From assembly GCF_015561195.1 (NCBI RefSeq), contig NZ_JADMSU010000001.1:62001-126000 (forward strand): a DNA stretch of 64,000 nucleotides, in the 5' to 3' direction. Positions 17,437 to 27,482 of the stretch are shown here, one piece after another. Both the position numbers and the translations under genes were made by a program. Numbering within the stretch: position 1 is the stretch's first letter; every line of letters begins with the position of its first letter. The notes beneath the pieces were generated by a model. It was not told where the DNA came from and ran no database searches. It saw only the letters and a program-made list of their open reading frames with translations. The stretch comes from Collinsella aerofaciens (GTDB lineage: Bacteria; Actinomycetota; Coriobacteriia; Coriobacteriales; Coriobacteriaceae).

Positions 17437-18033
17437 CTACTTAGAGTAGAGCTCGACGATGAGCTGCTCGTTGATATCACCGCTGATCTGCTCACGCGTC
17501 GGCAGAGCGAGCACGTTACCAGACAGCTTCTCGATATCGACCTCGAGCCAGCCAGGGACCTCAAAGCGCTCGGAGGAAATCAGAGCCTCCTTGATGGGGA
17601 GGAGGTCACGGAACTTCTCGCCGACAGCGACGACGTCGCCGGCCTTGACGCGGTAGGACGGGATGTCCACGCGCTTGCCGTTCACGGTGAAGTGACCGTG
17701 ACGGACGGACTGACGAGCCTCTTTGCGGGTGCGGGCGAAGCCAAGACGGAAGACGACGTTGTCGAGGCGAGACTCAAGGATGATCATGAGGTTCTCACCG
17801 GTGACGCCGTTCATCTTGCGGGCCTTGTTGAAGTAGCCGTGGAACTGCTTCTCCAGAACGCCATAGATGAACTTGACCTTCTGCTTCTCGCGCAGCTGCA
17901 TGCCGTACTCAGATTCCTTGCGACGGCGCTTGGGCTGACGGATAGATTCCTTCTTGCTGCTGTAACCGAGCTCAGCGGGATCGATCCCGAGCTGACGGCA
18001 GCGCTTAAGAACAGGAGTCCTGTCGATTGCCAT
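17437..18033 (-). CDS. rpsD: 30S ribosomal protein S4
   Basis: S4 (198 residues), a primary 16S rRNA binder. The S4 RNA-binding domain covers RLDNVVFRLGFARTRKEARQ through the following HGHFTVNGKRVDIPSYRVK. The N-terminus lacks the zinc cysteines of the C+ form. It lies between rpsK and rpoA in the alpha operon. Confidence 0.97.
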   Translation of the reverse strand: MAIDRTPVLKRCRQLGIDPAELGYSSKKESIRQPKRRRKESEYGMQLREKQKVKFIYGVLEKQFHGYFNKARKMNGVTGENLMIILESRLDNVVFRLGFARTRKEARQSVRHGHFTVNGKRVDIPSYRVKAGDVVAVGEKFRDLLPIKEALISSERFEVPGWLEVDIEKLSGNVLALPTREQISGDINEQLIVELYSK

Positions 18034-18052
18034 ATTGATACGATCCTTTCAG

Positions 18053-18457
18053 TTACACGCGGCGACGCTTCTTGGGGCGGCAGCCGTTGTGCGGAATGGG
18101 GGTCTTGTCCTGGATGCTCGAGACCTCGAGGCCAGCAGCCTGGAGGGAGCGGATGGCGGTCTCACGACCGGAGCCGGGGCCCTTGACGAAGACGGAAACC
18201 TTCTTCATACCGTGCTCCATGGCCTGCTTGGCAGCAGCCTCGGCAGCCATCTGGGCAGCGAACGGCGTGGACTTACGGGAGCCCTTGAAGCCCACCTGGC
18301 CAGCCGACTTCCAGGAAATGACGTTGCCCTGGGGATCGGTGATCGAAACGATCGTGTTGTTGAACGTAGAACGAATGTGAGCCTGGCCCACGGAAATGTT
18401 CTTACGGTCCGCGCGCTTCAGCCGGGCAGCGCGAACGTTCTTCTTAGCAGTAGCCAT
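18053..18457 (-). CDS. rpsK: 30S ribosomal protein S11
   Basis: S11 (134 residues), platform of the small subunit. Typical segments are [20 protein letters not shown] and the C-terminal [18 protein letters not shown]. It is 14 bp from rpsM. Confidence 0.98.
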   Translation of the reverse strand: MATAKKNVRAARLKRADRKNISVGQAHIRSTFNNTIVSITDPQGNVISWKSAGQVGFKGSRKSTPFAAQMAAEAAAKQAMEHGMKKVSVFVKGPGSGRETAIRSLQAAGLEVSSIQDKTPIPHNGCRPKKRRRV

Positions 18458-18471
18458 CTATCTAGCGCTCC

Positions 18472-18846
18472 TTATTTCTTCTTCTTAGCACCGATCTGAC
18501 GCTTCGGGCCCTTGCGGGTACGAGCGTTAGTGTGGGTGCGCTGGCCGCGGACCGGGAGGCCCTTGCGGTGACGAAGGCCGCGGTTGCAGCCGATGTCCAT
18601 AAGGCGCTTGACGTTCTGGTTGCGCTCACGGCGGAGGTCGCCCTCAACCATGATCTGGTTCTTATCGATATAATCGCGGATGGCGTTAACCTCATCCTCG
18701 GTGAGGTCCTTAACGCGCGTATCCACGTTAACGTTGCACTCGACGCAGATCTTCGTCGCAGTGGTGCGGCCGATGCCGTAAATGTAGGTCAGACCGATCT
18801 CAACGCGCTTCTCACGCGGGAGGTCGACACCATTAATACGGGCCAA
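18472..18846 (-). CDS. rpsM: 30S ribosomal protein S13
   Basis: S13 (124 residues), head of the small subunit. [20 protein letters not shown] at the start and [17 protein letters not shown] near the end are diagnostic. The start codon is TTG at 18846, with GAGGAGAC upstream; no ATG fits the conserved N-terminus. Confidence 0.97.
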   Translation of the reverse strand: MARINGVDLPREKRVEIGLTYIYGIGRTTATKICVECNVNVDTRVKDLTEDEVNAIRDYIDKNQIMVEGDLRRERNQNVKRLMDIGCNRGLRHRKGLPVRGQRTHTNARTRKGPKRQIGAKKKK

Positions 18847-18860
18847 CGTAGTCTCCTCTC

Positions 18861-18974
18861 TTAACCCTGACGCTGCTTATGACGGGGGTTCTCGCAAATG
18901 ACGAGGACCTTGCCATGGCGCCTAATGATTTTGCACTTATCGCACATCTTCTTGACCGAAGGACGTACCTTCAT
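18861..18974 (-). CDS. rpmJ: 50S ribosomal protein L36
   Basis: A 37-residue L36 that begins [19 protein letters not shown] and ends PRHKQRQG. It is the zinc form, with cysteines in CDKC and a later VICENPRHK. The start is ATG 18974 with GAAAGGAAG upstream; the stop is TAA at 18861. It sits in the expected place between infA and rpsM. Confidence 0.97.
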   Translation of the reverse strand: MKVRPSVKKMCDKCKIIRRHGKVLVICENPRHKQRQG

Positions 18975-19124
18975 CGTTCTTCCTTTCGGTAGCGCTCAAA
19001 CTACTTCCCTACTATCTACTCGCCCAGCCGCAGGCGTTTAAAACTATGGCTGGTCTTCACACACAATCCGACCGTAGGTTGAGCTAAGCCTGCAGCCGGA
19101 AATGGAGTGCGTGTATGCGTGCCG

Positions 19125-19343
19125 CTATTTGTAGCGATAGGTGATGCGGCCGCGGGTCAGGTCGTACGGGGAAAGCTCCACGACAACCCTGTCACCGGGG
19201 AGAATACGGATGTAATTCATTCGGATCTTGCCAGAAATGTTGCACAGAACCGAATGACCGTTCTCGAGCTCAACCTTAAACATGGCATTGGGCAACGGTT
19301 CCTTTACCGTACCCTCGAGCTCAATTGCGTCTTCCTTCTTCAC
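19125..19343 (-). CDS. infA: Translation initiation factor IF-1
   Basis: IF-1 (72 residues), an S1/OB-fold factor bound to the 30S A site. The sequence from [20 protein letters not shown] to [11 protein letters not shown] covers the whole family. The start is taken as GTG 19343. TTG at 19349 is also in frame and would add two residues; neither has a strong Shine-Dalgarno sequence, so the exact start is uncertain. A 150-bp gap separates it from rpmJ, longer than other gaps in this operon. Confidence 0.95.
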   Translation of the reverse strand: MKKEDAIELEGTVKEPLPNAMFKVELENGHSVLCNISGKIRMNYIRILPGDRVVVELSPYDLTRGRITYRYK

Positions 19344-19491
19344 AAGCAATCATCTTTCTCTAGAAAACGACAGCGATTGAGTATTCTACAATACGCATGC
19401 ACGTATCGTAATATCTTCGTAATGGCTCCACAACTAAGCGGAACTTGTTACTTTCCAGAAATGTAAATGCCGACGTGTTTGAACGCGGCCC

Positions 19492-20280
19492 CTACATTTC
19501 ACCGCCCTGCAAGGAACACCAAGCACCTTGAGCGTCGGTGGTGAGAATCACCGGACCGTCATTGGTAATGGCGACGGTGTTCTCGTAGTGCGCGGCGGGC
19601 AGGTGGTCGTTGGTCGTAACAATCCAACCGTCGGAGCCCGTGCTCACATGGTTGGAACCCATCGTAACCATCGGCTCGATGGCAATGACCATGCCGGCCT
19701 GGAGGCGAACGCCCCTCCCCTTCTTTCCATAGTTAGGAACGTTGGGGTCCTCGTGCATCACGCGGCCAATGCCATGGCCCACATAATCACGAAGCACGCC
19801 GTAACCGTGAGACTCGGCGAGAGACTGAACGGCATAGCCAACATCCCCGATATGGTTACCGGGAACAGCCTGCTCGATGGCAGCCTTAAGGCAATCGCGC
19901 GTAACCTCGCACAGGGCCTTGGCCTCGGGCGTGGGGGTACCGACGAAAAACGTCCAAGCGTTATCGCCGACCCAACCGTCGACAACGGCTCCCGTATCGA
20001 TGGAAATGATATCGCCATCGCGCAGGATCATGTCGGGGTTGGGAATACCGTGGACCACAGCATCGTTGATCGATGCGCAAATGGTTCCCGGGAACCCGCC
20101 GTAACCCTTAAAAGCCGGGGTGCCGCCATGCATACGGATAATCTGCTCCGCGAGCTGATCGAGCTCAAAAGTCGAAACGCCAGGACGCACCATGGCTCCA
20201 ACGTGGCGGAGCGCCATCTTAGATAGCGCTCCTGCCTTCTTCATCTGCTCAATTTGCGTTGCAGACTTAATCTTGATCAT
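19492..20280 (-). CDS. map: Methionine aminopeptidase type I
   Basis: Removes the initiator methionine from nascent proteins (262 residues). Metal ligands of the pita-bread fold are visible: SIDTGAVVDGWVGD (two Asp), GHGIGRVMHEDP (His) and AIEPMVTMGS (Glu). It overlaps the adk stop by 4 bp (ATGA), so the two are translationally coupled. Confidence 0.96.
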   Translation of the reverse strand: MIKIKSATQIEQMKKAGALSKMALRHVGAMVRPGVSTFELDQLAEQIIRMHGGTPAFKGYGGFPGTICASINDAVVHGIPNPDMILRDGDIISIDTGAVVDGWVGDNAWTFFVGTPTPEAKALCEVTRDCLKAAIEQAVPGNHIGDVGYAVQSLAESHGYGVLRDYVGHGIGRVMHEDPNVPNYGKKGRGVRLQAGMVIAIEPMVTMGSNHVSTGSDGWIVTTNDHLPAAHYENTVAITNDGPVILTTDAQGAWCSLQGGEM

Positions 20281-20903
20281 AGACCGAGAGCCTCTTTGAC
20301 ATCCCCGTACACGGTCTCGCGAGCCTGGTCACCGTTGACCGACTTGAGCAGACCCTGGCCACGATAGTAGTCGACGAGCGGGCTCGTGGACTTCTCGTAG
20401 ACGTCGAGACGGTTCTTGATGGTCTCGGGCTTGTCGTCGTCGCGCTGATACATCTCGCCGGCGCACTTGGGGCAGGTGACATCAGCAGCAGTGCCGGTGT
20501 AACCGCAGGCGCGGCAAGTGCGACGCGAAGACAGACGAGCGATGATGACCTCGGGGGCCACGTCGACCAGAAGGGCGCAGTCGATCTCGCGACCCATGGC
20601 GGAGAGCTCGGAATCGAGCGTCACAGCCTGGGCGGTGTTGCGCGGGAAGCCGTCGAGGATGAAGCCCTGCTGGGCGTCATCGGCAGCAAGGCGCTCCTTG
20701 ACAAGGTCGATCACGAGCTGGTCGGGAACGAGCTCGCCAGCGTCCATGTACTTCTTAGCCTGAATACCAAGCTCGGTGCCACCCTTGACGGCAGCACGCA
20801 GCAGGTCGCCCGTGGAAATGTGAGCGACGCCAAACTCGGCGACGAGCTCCTGTGCGACGGTGCCCTTACCGGCACCCGGAGCTCCGAGCAATACGAGGTT
20901 CAT
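20277..20903 (-). CDS. adk: Adenylate kinase, zinc-binding LID type
   Basis: Interconverts AMP + ATP and 2 ADP (208 residues). The P-loop GAPGAGKGT is at 7-15. The LID domain carries a four-cysteine zinc site (C130, C133, C144, C147), the form typical of Gram-positives. Start ATG 20903 follows GAGGAGG with good spacing; an earlier in-frame TTG is unlikely. Confidence 0.97.
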   Translation of the reverse strand: MNLVLLGAPGAGKGTVAQELVAEFGVAHISTGDLLRAAVKGGTELGIQAKKYMDAGELVPDQLVIDLVKERLAADDAQQGFILDGFPRNTAQAVTLDSELSAMGREIDCALLVDVAPEVIIARLSSRRTCRACGYTGTAADVTCPKCAGEMYQRDDDKPETIKNRLDVYEKSTSPLVDYYRGQGLLKSVNGDQARETVYGDVKEALGL

Positions 20904-20921
20904 GAGCAATCCTCCTCTAGC

Positions 20922-22208
20922 CTATTTAAAGAATCCATCGTAATCATACATCTTGATCTGGCCTTCGAGCTTATCGACCGTGTCGAGCACGACGCCGACC
21001 ATGATGAGGATGGACGTGCCGCCAAATGCCTGGATCAGATGGTTACCCGTGAAGGAGAAGATGATCGAAGGCACGATGGCGATGAGCGCCAAAAAGACAG
21101 CGCTGGGAAGCGTGATCTTGTTGAGCGCGTTCTTGATGTAGGCCGCGGTAGCCCTACCCGGACGGACGCCCGGAATAAAGCCACCCTGCTTCTTAAGGTT
21201 GTCGGCCGTGTCATCGGGGTTGAACACCATGGAGGTGTAGAAGTACGCGAAGAACACGATGAGGACAACGTTAAGCACCCAGTTGAGCCAACCGGTCGAA
21301 AGCGCAGAGGCAACTGCCTGAATCCAGCCGATGCCGGGGAAGAACACGGCAATCTGAGCCGGGAAGTACAGCAGCGCCGAGGCAAAGATGATCGGCACGA
21401 CGCCCGCGGTGTTGACCTTGATGGGCAGGTAGGTGGTCTGGCCACCCATCATGCGACGGCCCACGACGCGCTTGGCATAGGAGACCGGGATGCGGCGCTG
21501 GCCGCGCTCAAGGAAAACAATCAGCGGGATAACCAGCAGGATGATGGCGCAGATGATCACCATGGTGATGATGCCGCCGGCATTACCCTCGGTGCTGGAG
21601 AAGATAGCCTGCGGAAGGCCGGCCATGATGTTCGCAAAGATGATCAGCGACATGCCATTGCCGATACCGCGCTGGGTGATGAGCTCACCAATCCACATGA
21701 TCAGCATAGCGCCTGCGGTGAGCGTACCGACGATCATGAGGTCGAAGATGATCTCGGGAGCGCCGGCGCCATTGAAGCTGATGCCGAAGCTCTTAAAGAG
21801 GAAGAGGTAACCAACGGAGTTGAGGATTGCCAGAGCCAGGGTGAGGTAACGCGAATACTGCGTAATCTTGGTCTGACCGACCTCGCCCTCGCGGGCAAGC
21901 TCATGCAGGGAAGGCACGACGGCCTGGAGCATCTGGAGGATGATCGAGCTGGTGATGTAAGGCATGATGCCCAGCGAAAACATCGACACATAGCTCAACG
22001 CGCCACCAGAGAAAAGATTCAGGAGGGCCATAGCACCTGCGGCGACCGAATTGTTATCGGTCGAGAAAAGGCCCAGCATCCCCTGGAAGGGAATGCCGGG
22101 CACAGGAACGTGCGCACCAATGCGGTACACGACGAGCATAGCTATGGTAAAAAGAATCTTTTCGCGCAATTCTTTGATGCGGAAAGCATTCTTAAGACCA
22201 TTTAGCAC
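20922..22208 (-). CDS. secY: Preprotein translocase subunit SecY
   Basis: Central channel of the Sec translocon, 428 residues with ten predicted membrane helices. Family segments include [10 protein letters not shown] near the N-terminus, [14 protein letters not shown] in the cytoplasmic loop, and [20 protein letters not shown]. It starts at GTG 22208, overlapping the rplO stop by 7 bp, so expression is coupled to L15. Confidence 0.97.
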   Translation of the reverse strand: MLNGLKNAFRIKELREKILFTIAMLVVYRIGAHVPVPGIPFQGMLGLFSTDNNSVAAGAMALLNLFSGGALSYVSMFSLGIMPYITSSIILQMLQAVVPSLHELAREGEVGQTKITQYSRYLTLALAILNSVGYLFLFKSFGISFNGAGAPEIIFDLMIVGTLTAGAMLIMWIGELITQRGIGNGMSLIIFANIMAGLPQAIFSSTEGNAGGIITMVIICAIILLVIPLIVFLERGQRRIPVSYAKRVVGRRMMGGQTTYLPIKVNTAGVVPIIFASALLYFPAQIAVFFPGIGWIQAVASALSTGWLNWVLNVVLIVFFAYFYTSMVFNPDDTADNLKKQGGFIPGVRPGRATAAYIKNALNKITLPSAVFLALIAIVPSIIFSFTGNHLIQAFGGTSILIMVGVVLDTVDKLEGQIKMYDYDGFFK

Positions 22209-22651
22209 GGCAGCTCGACCTTTCCGCCAGCGGCCTCGATCTTGGCCTGCGCAGAAGCGCTGACCTTGTCGACCTTGACCGTGAACTTCTTGGTGAGCTC
22301 ACCATTGCCGAGCACCTTGACGGGCTCGAACTCGCTCTTGGTGATGCGAGCGGCCTTAAGAGCGGCACCGTCGATTACAGCGCCGTCCTCGAACTTACGC
22401 TCGAGACGCTCAACGTTAACAGCGGTGTACTCGATACGACGGGGGTTGCGGAAGCCCGGAAGCTTGGGCAGGCGCATAGCCAGCGGAGTCTGGCCACCCT
22501 CGAAGCCGGCACCCTTGGTGCCACCAGAGCGGGAACCCTGGCCCTTCTGGCCGCGGCCAGAAGTGGTGCCGTGACCCGAAGAATTGCCACGGCCGACGCG
22601 CTTACGGTTCTTGGTGGAACCGGGCGCGGGAGTAAGATCGTGAAGCTGCAT
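22202..22651 (-). CDS. rplO: 50S ribosomal protein L15
   Basis: L15 (149 residues). The Gly/Arg-rich N-terminus ([20 protein letters not shown]) and [19 protein letters not shown] are characteristic. It is 3 bp from rpmD and overlaps secY. Confidence 0.97.
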   Translation of the reverse strand: MQLHDLTPAPGSTKNRKRVGRGNSSGHGTTSGRGQKGQGSRSGGTKGAGFEGGQTPLAMRLPKLPGFRNPRRIEYTAVNVERLERKFEDGAVIDGAALKAARITKSEFEPVKVLGNGELTKKFTVKVDKVSASAQAKIEAAGGKVELPC

Positions 22652-22654
22652 TTG

Positions 22655-22837
22655 CTACTCCTCTACAATCTCGACAAGGTGCTTGACCTTGAAGATCATG
22701 CCGCGGACGGACTCGTTGTCAGCAATCTCGCGAACCTCGCGGATCCTGTGGAGACCGAGGGCACGGACAGTACGGACCTGGTCCTGCTTGCAACCGTTGG
22801 TGCTGCGGACCTGCTTGATCTTGATGGTGTCAGCCAT
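22655..22837 (-). CDS. rpmD: 50S ribosomal protein L30
   Basis: L30 (60 residues), the short bacterial form (KIKQVRSTNGCKQDQVRTVR, then LGLHRIREVREIADNESVRG). It sits tightly between rpsE and rplO. Confidence 0.96.
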   Translation of the reverse strand: MADTIKIKQVRSTNGCKQDQVRTVRALGLHRIREVREIADNESVRGMIFKVKHLVEIVEE

Positions 22838-22839
22838 GC

Positions 22840-23364
22840 TTAGTTCTCCTTACCGACGAACATCTCGGAGACCGTCAGGCCACGGCGAGCCGCGACGTCC
22901 TCAGGGCTGGAGAGCTCCTTGAGGCCCTCGACGGCAGCCTTGATGATGTTGAGGCCGTTGTCGGTACCGAGGGACTTGGACAGGACGTTCTTGATGCCAG
23001 CAAGCTCGAAGAGGGGACGCACAGCGCCGCCGGCGATAACGCCGGTACCCTCGACAGCGGGCTTGATGATGATGCGGCCGGCACCAAAGTGGCCGAGAAC
23101 CTCGTGCGGGATGGTGCCCTGCTCGGTCACCGGCACGTGGAACATGTTCTTCTTGGCATCGAGAGACGCCTTGGAGATGGCCAGGGGCACCTCAGCGGAC
23201 TTGCCCATGCCAACGCCGACGTTGCCCTTGCCGTCGCCAACGACGACGAGAGCGACGAGGCTCATGCGACGACCACCCTTGACGGTCTTCGACACGCGGT
23301 TGATGTAAACGACGCGCTCCTCGAACTCGGAGGCCTCGCGCTGCTGCTTCTGATTACGAGCCAT
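22840..23364 (-). CDS. rpsE: 30S ribosomal protein S5
   Basis: S5 (174 residues), involved in mRNA entry and decoding fidelity. The double-stranded-RNA-binding N-domain ([20 protein letters not shown]) and the C-domain ([17 protein letters not shown]) are both complete. Confidence 0.97.
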   Translation of the reverse strand: MARNQKQQREASEFEERVVYINRVSKTVKGGRRMSLVALVVVGDGKGNVGVGMGKSAEVPLAISKASLDAKKNMFHVPVTEQGTIPHEVLGHFGAGRIIIKPAVEGTGVIAGGAVRPLFELAGIKNVLSKSLGTDNGLNIIKAAVEGLKELSSPEDVAARRGLTVSEMFVGKEN

Positions 23365-23378
23365 GTGCTACATACCTC

Positions 23379-23747
23379 CTAGAACTCGAGACCGGCGGCA
23401 CGAGCACCGTCGGCGAGGGCCTTGACGCGGCCATGGTAGATACGGCCACCGCGATCGAAGGCGACCTTGGTGATGCCGGCCTCGATGGCACGCTTGCCAA
23501 CGAGCTGACCGACCTTCTCCGCAGCCTCCTTGTTCGAGGTGTGGGTGCCCTTGAACTCGGCCTCGAGGGTCGAGGCAGAGACGAGCGTCAGGCTGGAGCC
23601 CTTGCTGTCGTCGATGATCTGGGCATAGATGTTGGCGTTAGTACGGGTCACGCGAAGACGCGGACGCTCGGAGGTACCCGAGACCTTGCCGCGAACACGA
23701 CGCTGACGACGCTTGAGGCCTTCCAGCTTCGCCTTATGCTTGTTCAT
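23379..23747 (-). CDS. rplR: 50S ribosomal protein L18
   Basis: L18 (122 residues), a 5S rRNA binder. [20 protein letters not shown] and the C-terminal [20 protein letters not shown] are typical. Confidence 0.97.
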   Translation of the reverse strand: MNKHKAKLEGLKRRQRRVRGKVSGTSERPRLRVTRTNANIYAQIIDDSKGSSLTLVSASTLEAEFKGTHTSNKEAAEKVGQLVGKRAIEAGITKVAFDRGGRIYHGRVKALADGARAAGLEF

Positions 23748-23822
23748 ACGTAAACTCCTAAAAAGGTTGATCTTGCCAGCACCTGACGGGGTGCTGGTCT
23801 TATGCGAGTGAGTCGGTTACGA

Positions 23823-24359
23823 CTACTTGGCGGCCTTACCCAGCTTGCGGCGGATGTGCTCGCCAACGTAGTGGATACCCTTGCCCTTGTAAGGCTCGGG
23901 AGGACGATGGCCGCGGATCTCAGCGGCGATCTGACCGACCTGCTGCTTGTTGATACCCTTGACGTTCACGTGGGTGTTGTCGGGAACCTCGAAGGTGATG
24001 CCCTCGGGAGCCTCGACGATCACGGGGTGCGAGAAGCCCAGGGAGAACTCGAGGTTCTTGCCCTTCTGCTGCACGCGGTAACCGACGCCGGCGAGCTCGA
24101 GCTTCTTCTCGAAGCCCTCGGAAACGCCAACAACCATGTTGTGGATGAGGGCACGGGTGAGGCCGTGGCGGGCACGGGTCTCACGCTCGTCGTCGGGACG
24201 GGAAACGGTGAGGACGTTGTCCTCGATGTTGATAGCGAGCTTCTCAAAGACATCGAGCTCGAGCTGGCCCTTGGGGCCCTTGACGACAACGTTGTTGCCG
24301 TTGACTGCCACTTCGACTCCGGCGGGAATCTGGACAGGCTTATTACCGATACGAGACAC
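23823..24359 (-). CDS. rplF: 50S ribosomal protein L6
   Basis: L6 (178 residues), near the factor-binding site. [20 protein letters not shown] opens the protein, and [20 protein letters not shown] closes the conserved second domain. The start codon is GTG 24359. Confidence 0.97.
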   Translation of the reverse strand: MSRIGNKPVQIPAGVEVAVNGNNVVVKGPKGQLELDVFEKLAINIEDNVLTVSRPDDERETRARHGLTRALIHNMVVGVSEGFEKKLELAGVGYRVQQKGKNLEFSLGFSHPVIVEAPEGITFEVPDNTHVNVKGINKQQVGQIAAEIRGHRPPEPYKGKGIHYVGEHIRRKLGKAAK

Positions 24360-24392
24360 GGTGATCTCCTTTCCTTCTACCTACCGAGCGAA

Positions 24393-24791
24393 TTACCAGA
24401 CGTAAGCGATGATCTCGCCGCCGACGTTGTGCTTGCGAGCATCGCGGTCGGTCATAACGCCATGGCTGGTGGAAATAATGGCGGTACCAAGGCCACCGCG
24501 GACGCGGGGCATGTCGGCAACGCCGGTGTACTTACGCAGGCCCGGCTTGGAAATGCGGCGGATGCCGTTGATGACCTTAGCCTTCTTGGGACCATACTTA
24601 AGCGTGATGTGCAGAGTCTTCTGGGGAACGGTGTCCTCGACATCGTAGCCCTCGATGTAGCCCTCCTCGTGCAGAACACGAGCGATCTCGACGAGCTTCT
24701 TGCTGCTCGGCATGGAGACCGTGGCCTTGTTCACAGAGTTAGCGTTACGGATGCGCGTAAGCATATCTGCGATCGGGTCTGTAAGGTTCAT
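24393..24791 (-). CDS. rpsH: 30S ribosomal protein S8
   Basis: S8 (132 residues), a 16S rRNA binder and the usual translational repressor of the spc operon. [20 protein letters not shown] at the start and [20 protein letters not shown] near the end are diagnostic. Confidence 0.97.
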   Translation of the reverse strand: MNLTDPIADMLTRIRNANSVNKATVSMPSSKKLVEIARVLHEEGYIEGYDVEDTVPQKTLHITLKYGPKKAKVINGIRRISKPGLRKYTGVADMPRVRGGLGTAIISTSHGVMTDRDARKHNVGGEIIAYVW

Positions 24792-24910
24792 ACAGATTCT
24801 CCTTCGTTCTTGATGAACACGTGCTCTTGGTTCTTCGCCGCCCTTAACGGCAAAGCCTTTTTAGCGCGTTTTCCCTGTTCCAAACTGATGCTTGAAACGC
24901 TGGTAGTGAC

Positions 24911-25096
24911 TTACCAGCTGGCCTTCTTAACGCCGGGAAGCTCGCCCTTGAGTGCAAGCTCGCGGAAGCAGACACGGCACAGGCCGAACTTGCGGTACAC
25001 AGAGTGCGGACGGCCGCAGCGCTGGCAGCGCGTGTACTCACGAGTAGAGAACTTCTGCTTGCGATTGCACTTGACGATCATCGATGTCTTAGCCAC
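24911..25096 (-). CDS. rpsN: 30S ribosomal protein S14, zinc type
   Basis: S14 type Z (61 residues) with a four-cysteine zinc site: [20 protein letters not shown]. It starts at GTG 25096 and has the usual place between rplE and rpsH. A 119-bp gap separates it from rpsH. Confidence 0.97.
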   Translation of the reverse strand: MAKTSMIVKCNRKQKFSTREYTRCQRCGRPHSVYRKFGLCRVCFRELALKGELPGVKKASW

Positions 25097-25176
25097 TTAT
25101 ATCCTCCTCACATAGAGTATTGTTCGCCCCCAAGCGCCGCCCCCTTGTGGGAACGGCGCTTATAGGGCAGGTGAAC

Positions 25177-25734
25177 CTATTTCTTGAACGGGAAACCGAA
25201 GGCGTCCAGAAGGGCCTTGGCCTCCTCATCGGTGTTGGCGGTGGTCACGAAAGTGATGTCCATACCACGCTGGTGATCGACGGAGTCGAAGTCAATCTCG
25301 GGGAAGATGAGCTGCTCGGTGACGCCCATGGAGAAGTTACCACGGCCGTCGAAGCTCTTGGCGGAGATGCCGCGGAAGTCGCGGATACGGGGGATCGCGA
25401 CGGAGGTCAGACGATCGAAGAACTCCCACATACGGTCGCCACGCAGGGTAACCTTGCAGCCGATCGGCATACCAGCGCGCAGGCGGAAGGTAGCGATGGA
25501 CTTGCGGGCACGGGTGATCATCGGCTGCTGGCCGGTGATGGCGCGCAGGTCGCGCACGGCACCGTCGATGGCCTTGGAATCGGTAGCGGCCTCGCCGACA
25601 CCCATGTTCACAACGATCTTCTCAAACTTGGGGATCATCATGACGTTCTCGTACTGGAACTTGTCCTGAAGCTGCTGCTTGACCTCGTTGTTGTACTTGG
25701 TCTTCAGACGCGGCACATACTTCTCTTCTGCCAT
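25177..25734 (-). CDS. rplE: 50S ribosomal protein L5
   Basis: L5 (185 residues), a 5S rRNA binder that contacts the 30S head and t[41 protein letters not shown] and the C-terminal [20 protein letters not shown] are typical. The start ATG 25734 has GAAGGAG upstream. In most bacteria rplN-rplX lie immediately before rplE; here the preceding gene is a permease, so this is the first gene of its transcription unit. Confidence 0.97.
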   Translation of the reverse strand: MAEEKYVPRLKTKYNNEVKQQLQDKFQYENVMMIPKFEKIVVNMGVGEAATDSKAIDGAVRDLRAITGQQPMITRARKSIATFRLRAGMPIGCKVTLRGDRMWEFFDRLTSVAIPRIRDFRGISAKSFDGRGNFSMGVTEQLIFPEIDFDSVDHQRGMDITFVTTANTDEEAKALLDAFGFPFKK

Positions 25735-26042
25735 TGTTCACTCCTTCTTGGGGTTTTAAGCACGGGGCGTGGCCACGATGGGTTGTCCTCGTGCCTCCTG
25801 GCTGCATCCGCGCCGCTCATGGCATTTACGCGGTTTGGACTCGACGCAGCAGGAGCCGACAAAACAATCGGTACTATACGCGCATCGGGAGCGTATTTCC
25901 AGAAAAACCTCGTCTGCTTGCACAACTCCACAACTCCCCCGCACAAATTGGTCTCAACAAGCAGTTGCGGTGAAATAGGGACTGTTTGGCGGCCTAACAG
26001 GCTTAAACAATCCGTATTTCAACGCAACTCATATATGAGGCG
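25735..26042 (-). promoter_or_regulatory. Leader and probable promoter of the rplE-led ribosomal operon
   Basis: This 308-bp gap has no gene and no trace of rplX or rplN. On the minus strand a TATAGT hexamer (about 25871-25876) preceded by TGGAAA at 17-bp spacing is a plausible promoter, giving a leader of ~130 nt. The leader holds an imperfect hairpin, GCACGAGG with CCCCGTGC (about 25762-25796), before the AAGGAG of rplE. Confidence 0.45.
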
Positions 26043-27356
26043 TTATTTTTGGCGAGGCAGGACCAGGTTGAGGACGACGGCAACAAGTGCGGCGACGGCA
26101 ATGGAGGATCCGCCAAAGACGGTGCCGACCCATGCGGGGAATCCAGCGCCAGCAAGCGCGCCGGCCGTGCGCTCAATGCCCGTGCCAAAGGCGATAGAGA
26201 GACCCATGAGCGTGGTATCGCGCTGAGACAGGCCGTGACGGGCAAACATGACAACGCCGTTCATGCCGATGGTCGCGAACACGCCGATCGTGGCGCCGCC
26301 GATTACCGGCTGCGGAATGGACGTGAGCACTGCCGCACACTTGGGCAGCAGACCCGCGATGAGCAAGATGGCGGCGGCAAGCGTAAAGACCATACGGTTG
26401 ACGACCTTGTTCTCGGCGATAATGCCCACGTTCTGGCCAAAGGTTGCCGTGGGGACGCCGCCAAAAAAGCCCGACAGCATACCGACCAGGCCGTTGGCGA
26501 TCAGGCCACCCGAGATCTGGCTATCGGTCGCAGGGGTATCGAGCGCAGCGGACGAGACAGCGGCAAACTCACCCATAACCTGCACGGCGTTGACAATGGC
26601 GACGACGCCCACGACGGCGCACGCGGCCGGGTCGAACACCAGGCGATGGGCGCCCAGGGCCGGCGGGGCGAACCAGCTGGCAGTCGCGATGGCCGAGAAA
26701 TCGACCATGCCCAACACCGCAGCCAAAACAAAGCCCGCGCAGATACCAGCCAGGATGCTGCCCAGCCTAAGCGCGCCCTTGCCGTAGTTGCCGGCCATAA
26801 AGGTAACGACGAACGTCACGAGTGCGACGGCCCAGTTGGTGACACTGCCAAAATCGGCCGCGCCCTCCCCGCCCGCCATGGAGGCAACTGCCACTGGGCA
26901 TAGCGACAGGCCAATGACAAAGATAACGGTGCCAAGCACCGGAGCCGGGAACAGAAAACTCACGCGCCTAAACAGTAGGCCGAATAGCACGACGAGCGCG
27001 CCGCCGATTACCTGGGCGCCCAGCACGGCCTCAAAGCCAAGCTCAAGACCGACTGCCTTGAGCGCCGGCACGAAGGTAAAGCTCGCACCCATCACAATGG
27101 GCAGGCCCGAACCGACGACGCCTTTTATGGGGAACTGTTGAAGGAAAATGTCGAGCGCCGAGAGAACCAGCGATGCCTGGATGACGGCGGCCTCCTCTTG
27201 AGGGGTAAAGCCACAGACCGACGCGATGATGATGGCGGGCGTGACGATACCCGCGAATGCCGCCAGCACATGCTGCAGTGCATGGGGCAATACCTGCACA
27301 AAAGATACTTTTCCCGTACGCTCGAACAGGGCATCCCCTGCTGCCGACTCTGCCAT
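26043..27356 (-). CDS. Xanthine/uracil-type nucleobase permease (NCS2 family)
   Basis: A 437-residue NCS2/NAT permease with about 12-14 membrane helices, importing a nucleobase with a cation. The signature strand-helix with GLPIVMGASFTFVPAL and the later NGLVGMLSGFFGGVPTATFG region fit the xanthine/urate branch better than uracil permease UraA, as do the surrounding purine genes. Start ATG 27356 has GGGAGG upstream; a longer in-frame stretch lacks one. A TATAAT at 27408-27413 (minus strand) is a likely -10. The specific substrate (xanthine, urate or uracil) cannot be fixed from sequence. Confidence 0.88.
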   Translation of the reverse strand: MAESAAGDALFERTGKVSFVQVLPHALQHVLAAFAGIVTPAIIIASVCGFTPQEEAAVIQASLVLSALDIFLQQFPIKGVVGSGLPIVMGASFTFVPALKAVGLELGFEAVLGAQVIGGALVVLFGLLFRRVSFLFPAPVLGTVIFVIGLSLCPVAVASMAGGEGAADFGSVTNWAVALVTFVVTFMAGNYGKGALRLGSILAGICAGFVLAAVLGMVDFSAIATASWFAPPALGAHRLVFDPAACAVVGVVAIVNAVQVMGEFAAVSSAALDTPATDSQISGGLIANGLVGMLSGFFGGVPTATFGQNVGIIAENKVVNRMVFTLAAAILLIAGLLPKCAAVLTSIPQPVIGGATIGVFATIGMNGVVMFARHGLSQRDTTLMGLSIAFGTGIERTAGALAGAGFPAWVGTVFGGSSIAVAALVAVVLNLVLPRQK

Positions 27357-27407
27357 TTGCGCCTCCCATACCCTAGGCAGCGGCCCCATGCCGCCCAACG
27401 GGCGGAC

Positions 27408-27413
27408 ATTATA
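27408..27413 (-). promoter_or_regulatory. Candidate -10 box of the permease gene
   Basis: Perfect TATAAT on the minus strand, about 52 bp before the permease ATG. No strong -35 is present. A small stem (CCGCC / GGCGG) lies in the short leader. No purine riboswitch was recognised. Confidence 0.45.
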
Positions 27414-27460
27414 GGGCATATGGCGCAGGTAGCATTTTGACCCGTATGCGACAGAGGGCT

Positions 27461-27480
27461 GGGGTAGCTAATTTGGGACG
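27461..27480 (+). repeat. 20-bp inverted repeat, left copy
   Basis: GGGGTAGCTA followed by ATTTGGGACG. It is a perfect reverse complement of 30305-30324. The pair brackets xdhC-yqeB-yqeC. Confidence 0.8.
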
Positions 27481-27482
27481 GG

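Noticed and set aside
27357-27460. Purine riboswitch upstream of the permease
   Set aside because: The leader is too short after the likely promoter, and the conserved purine-riboswitch loop sequences are absent.
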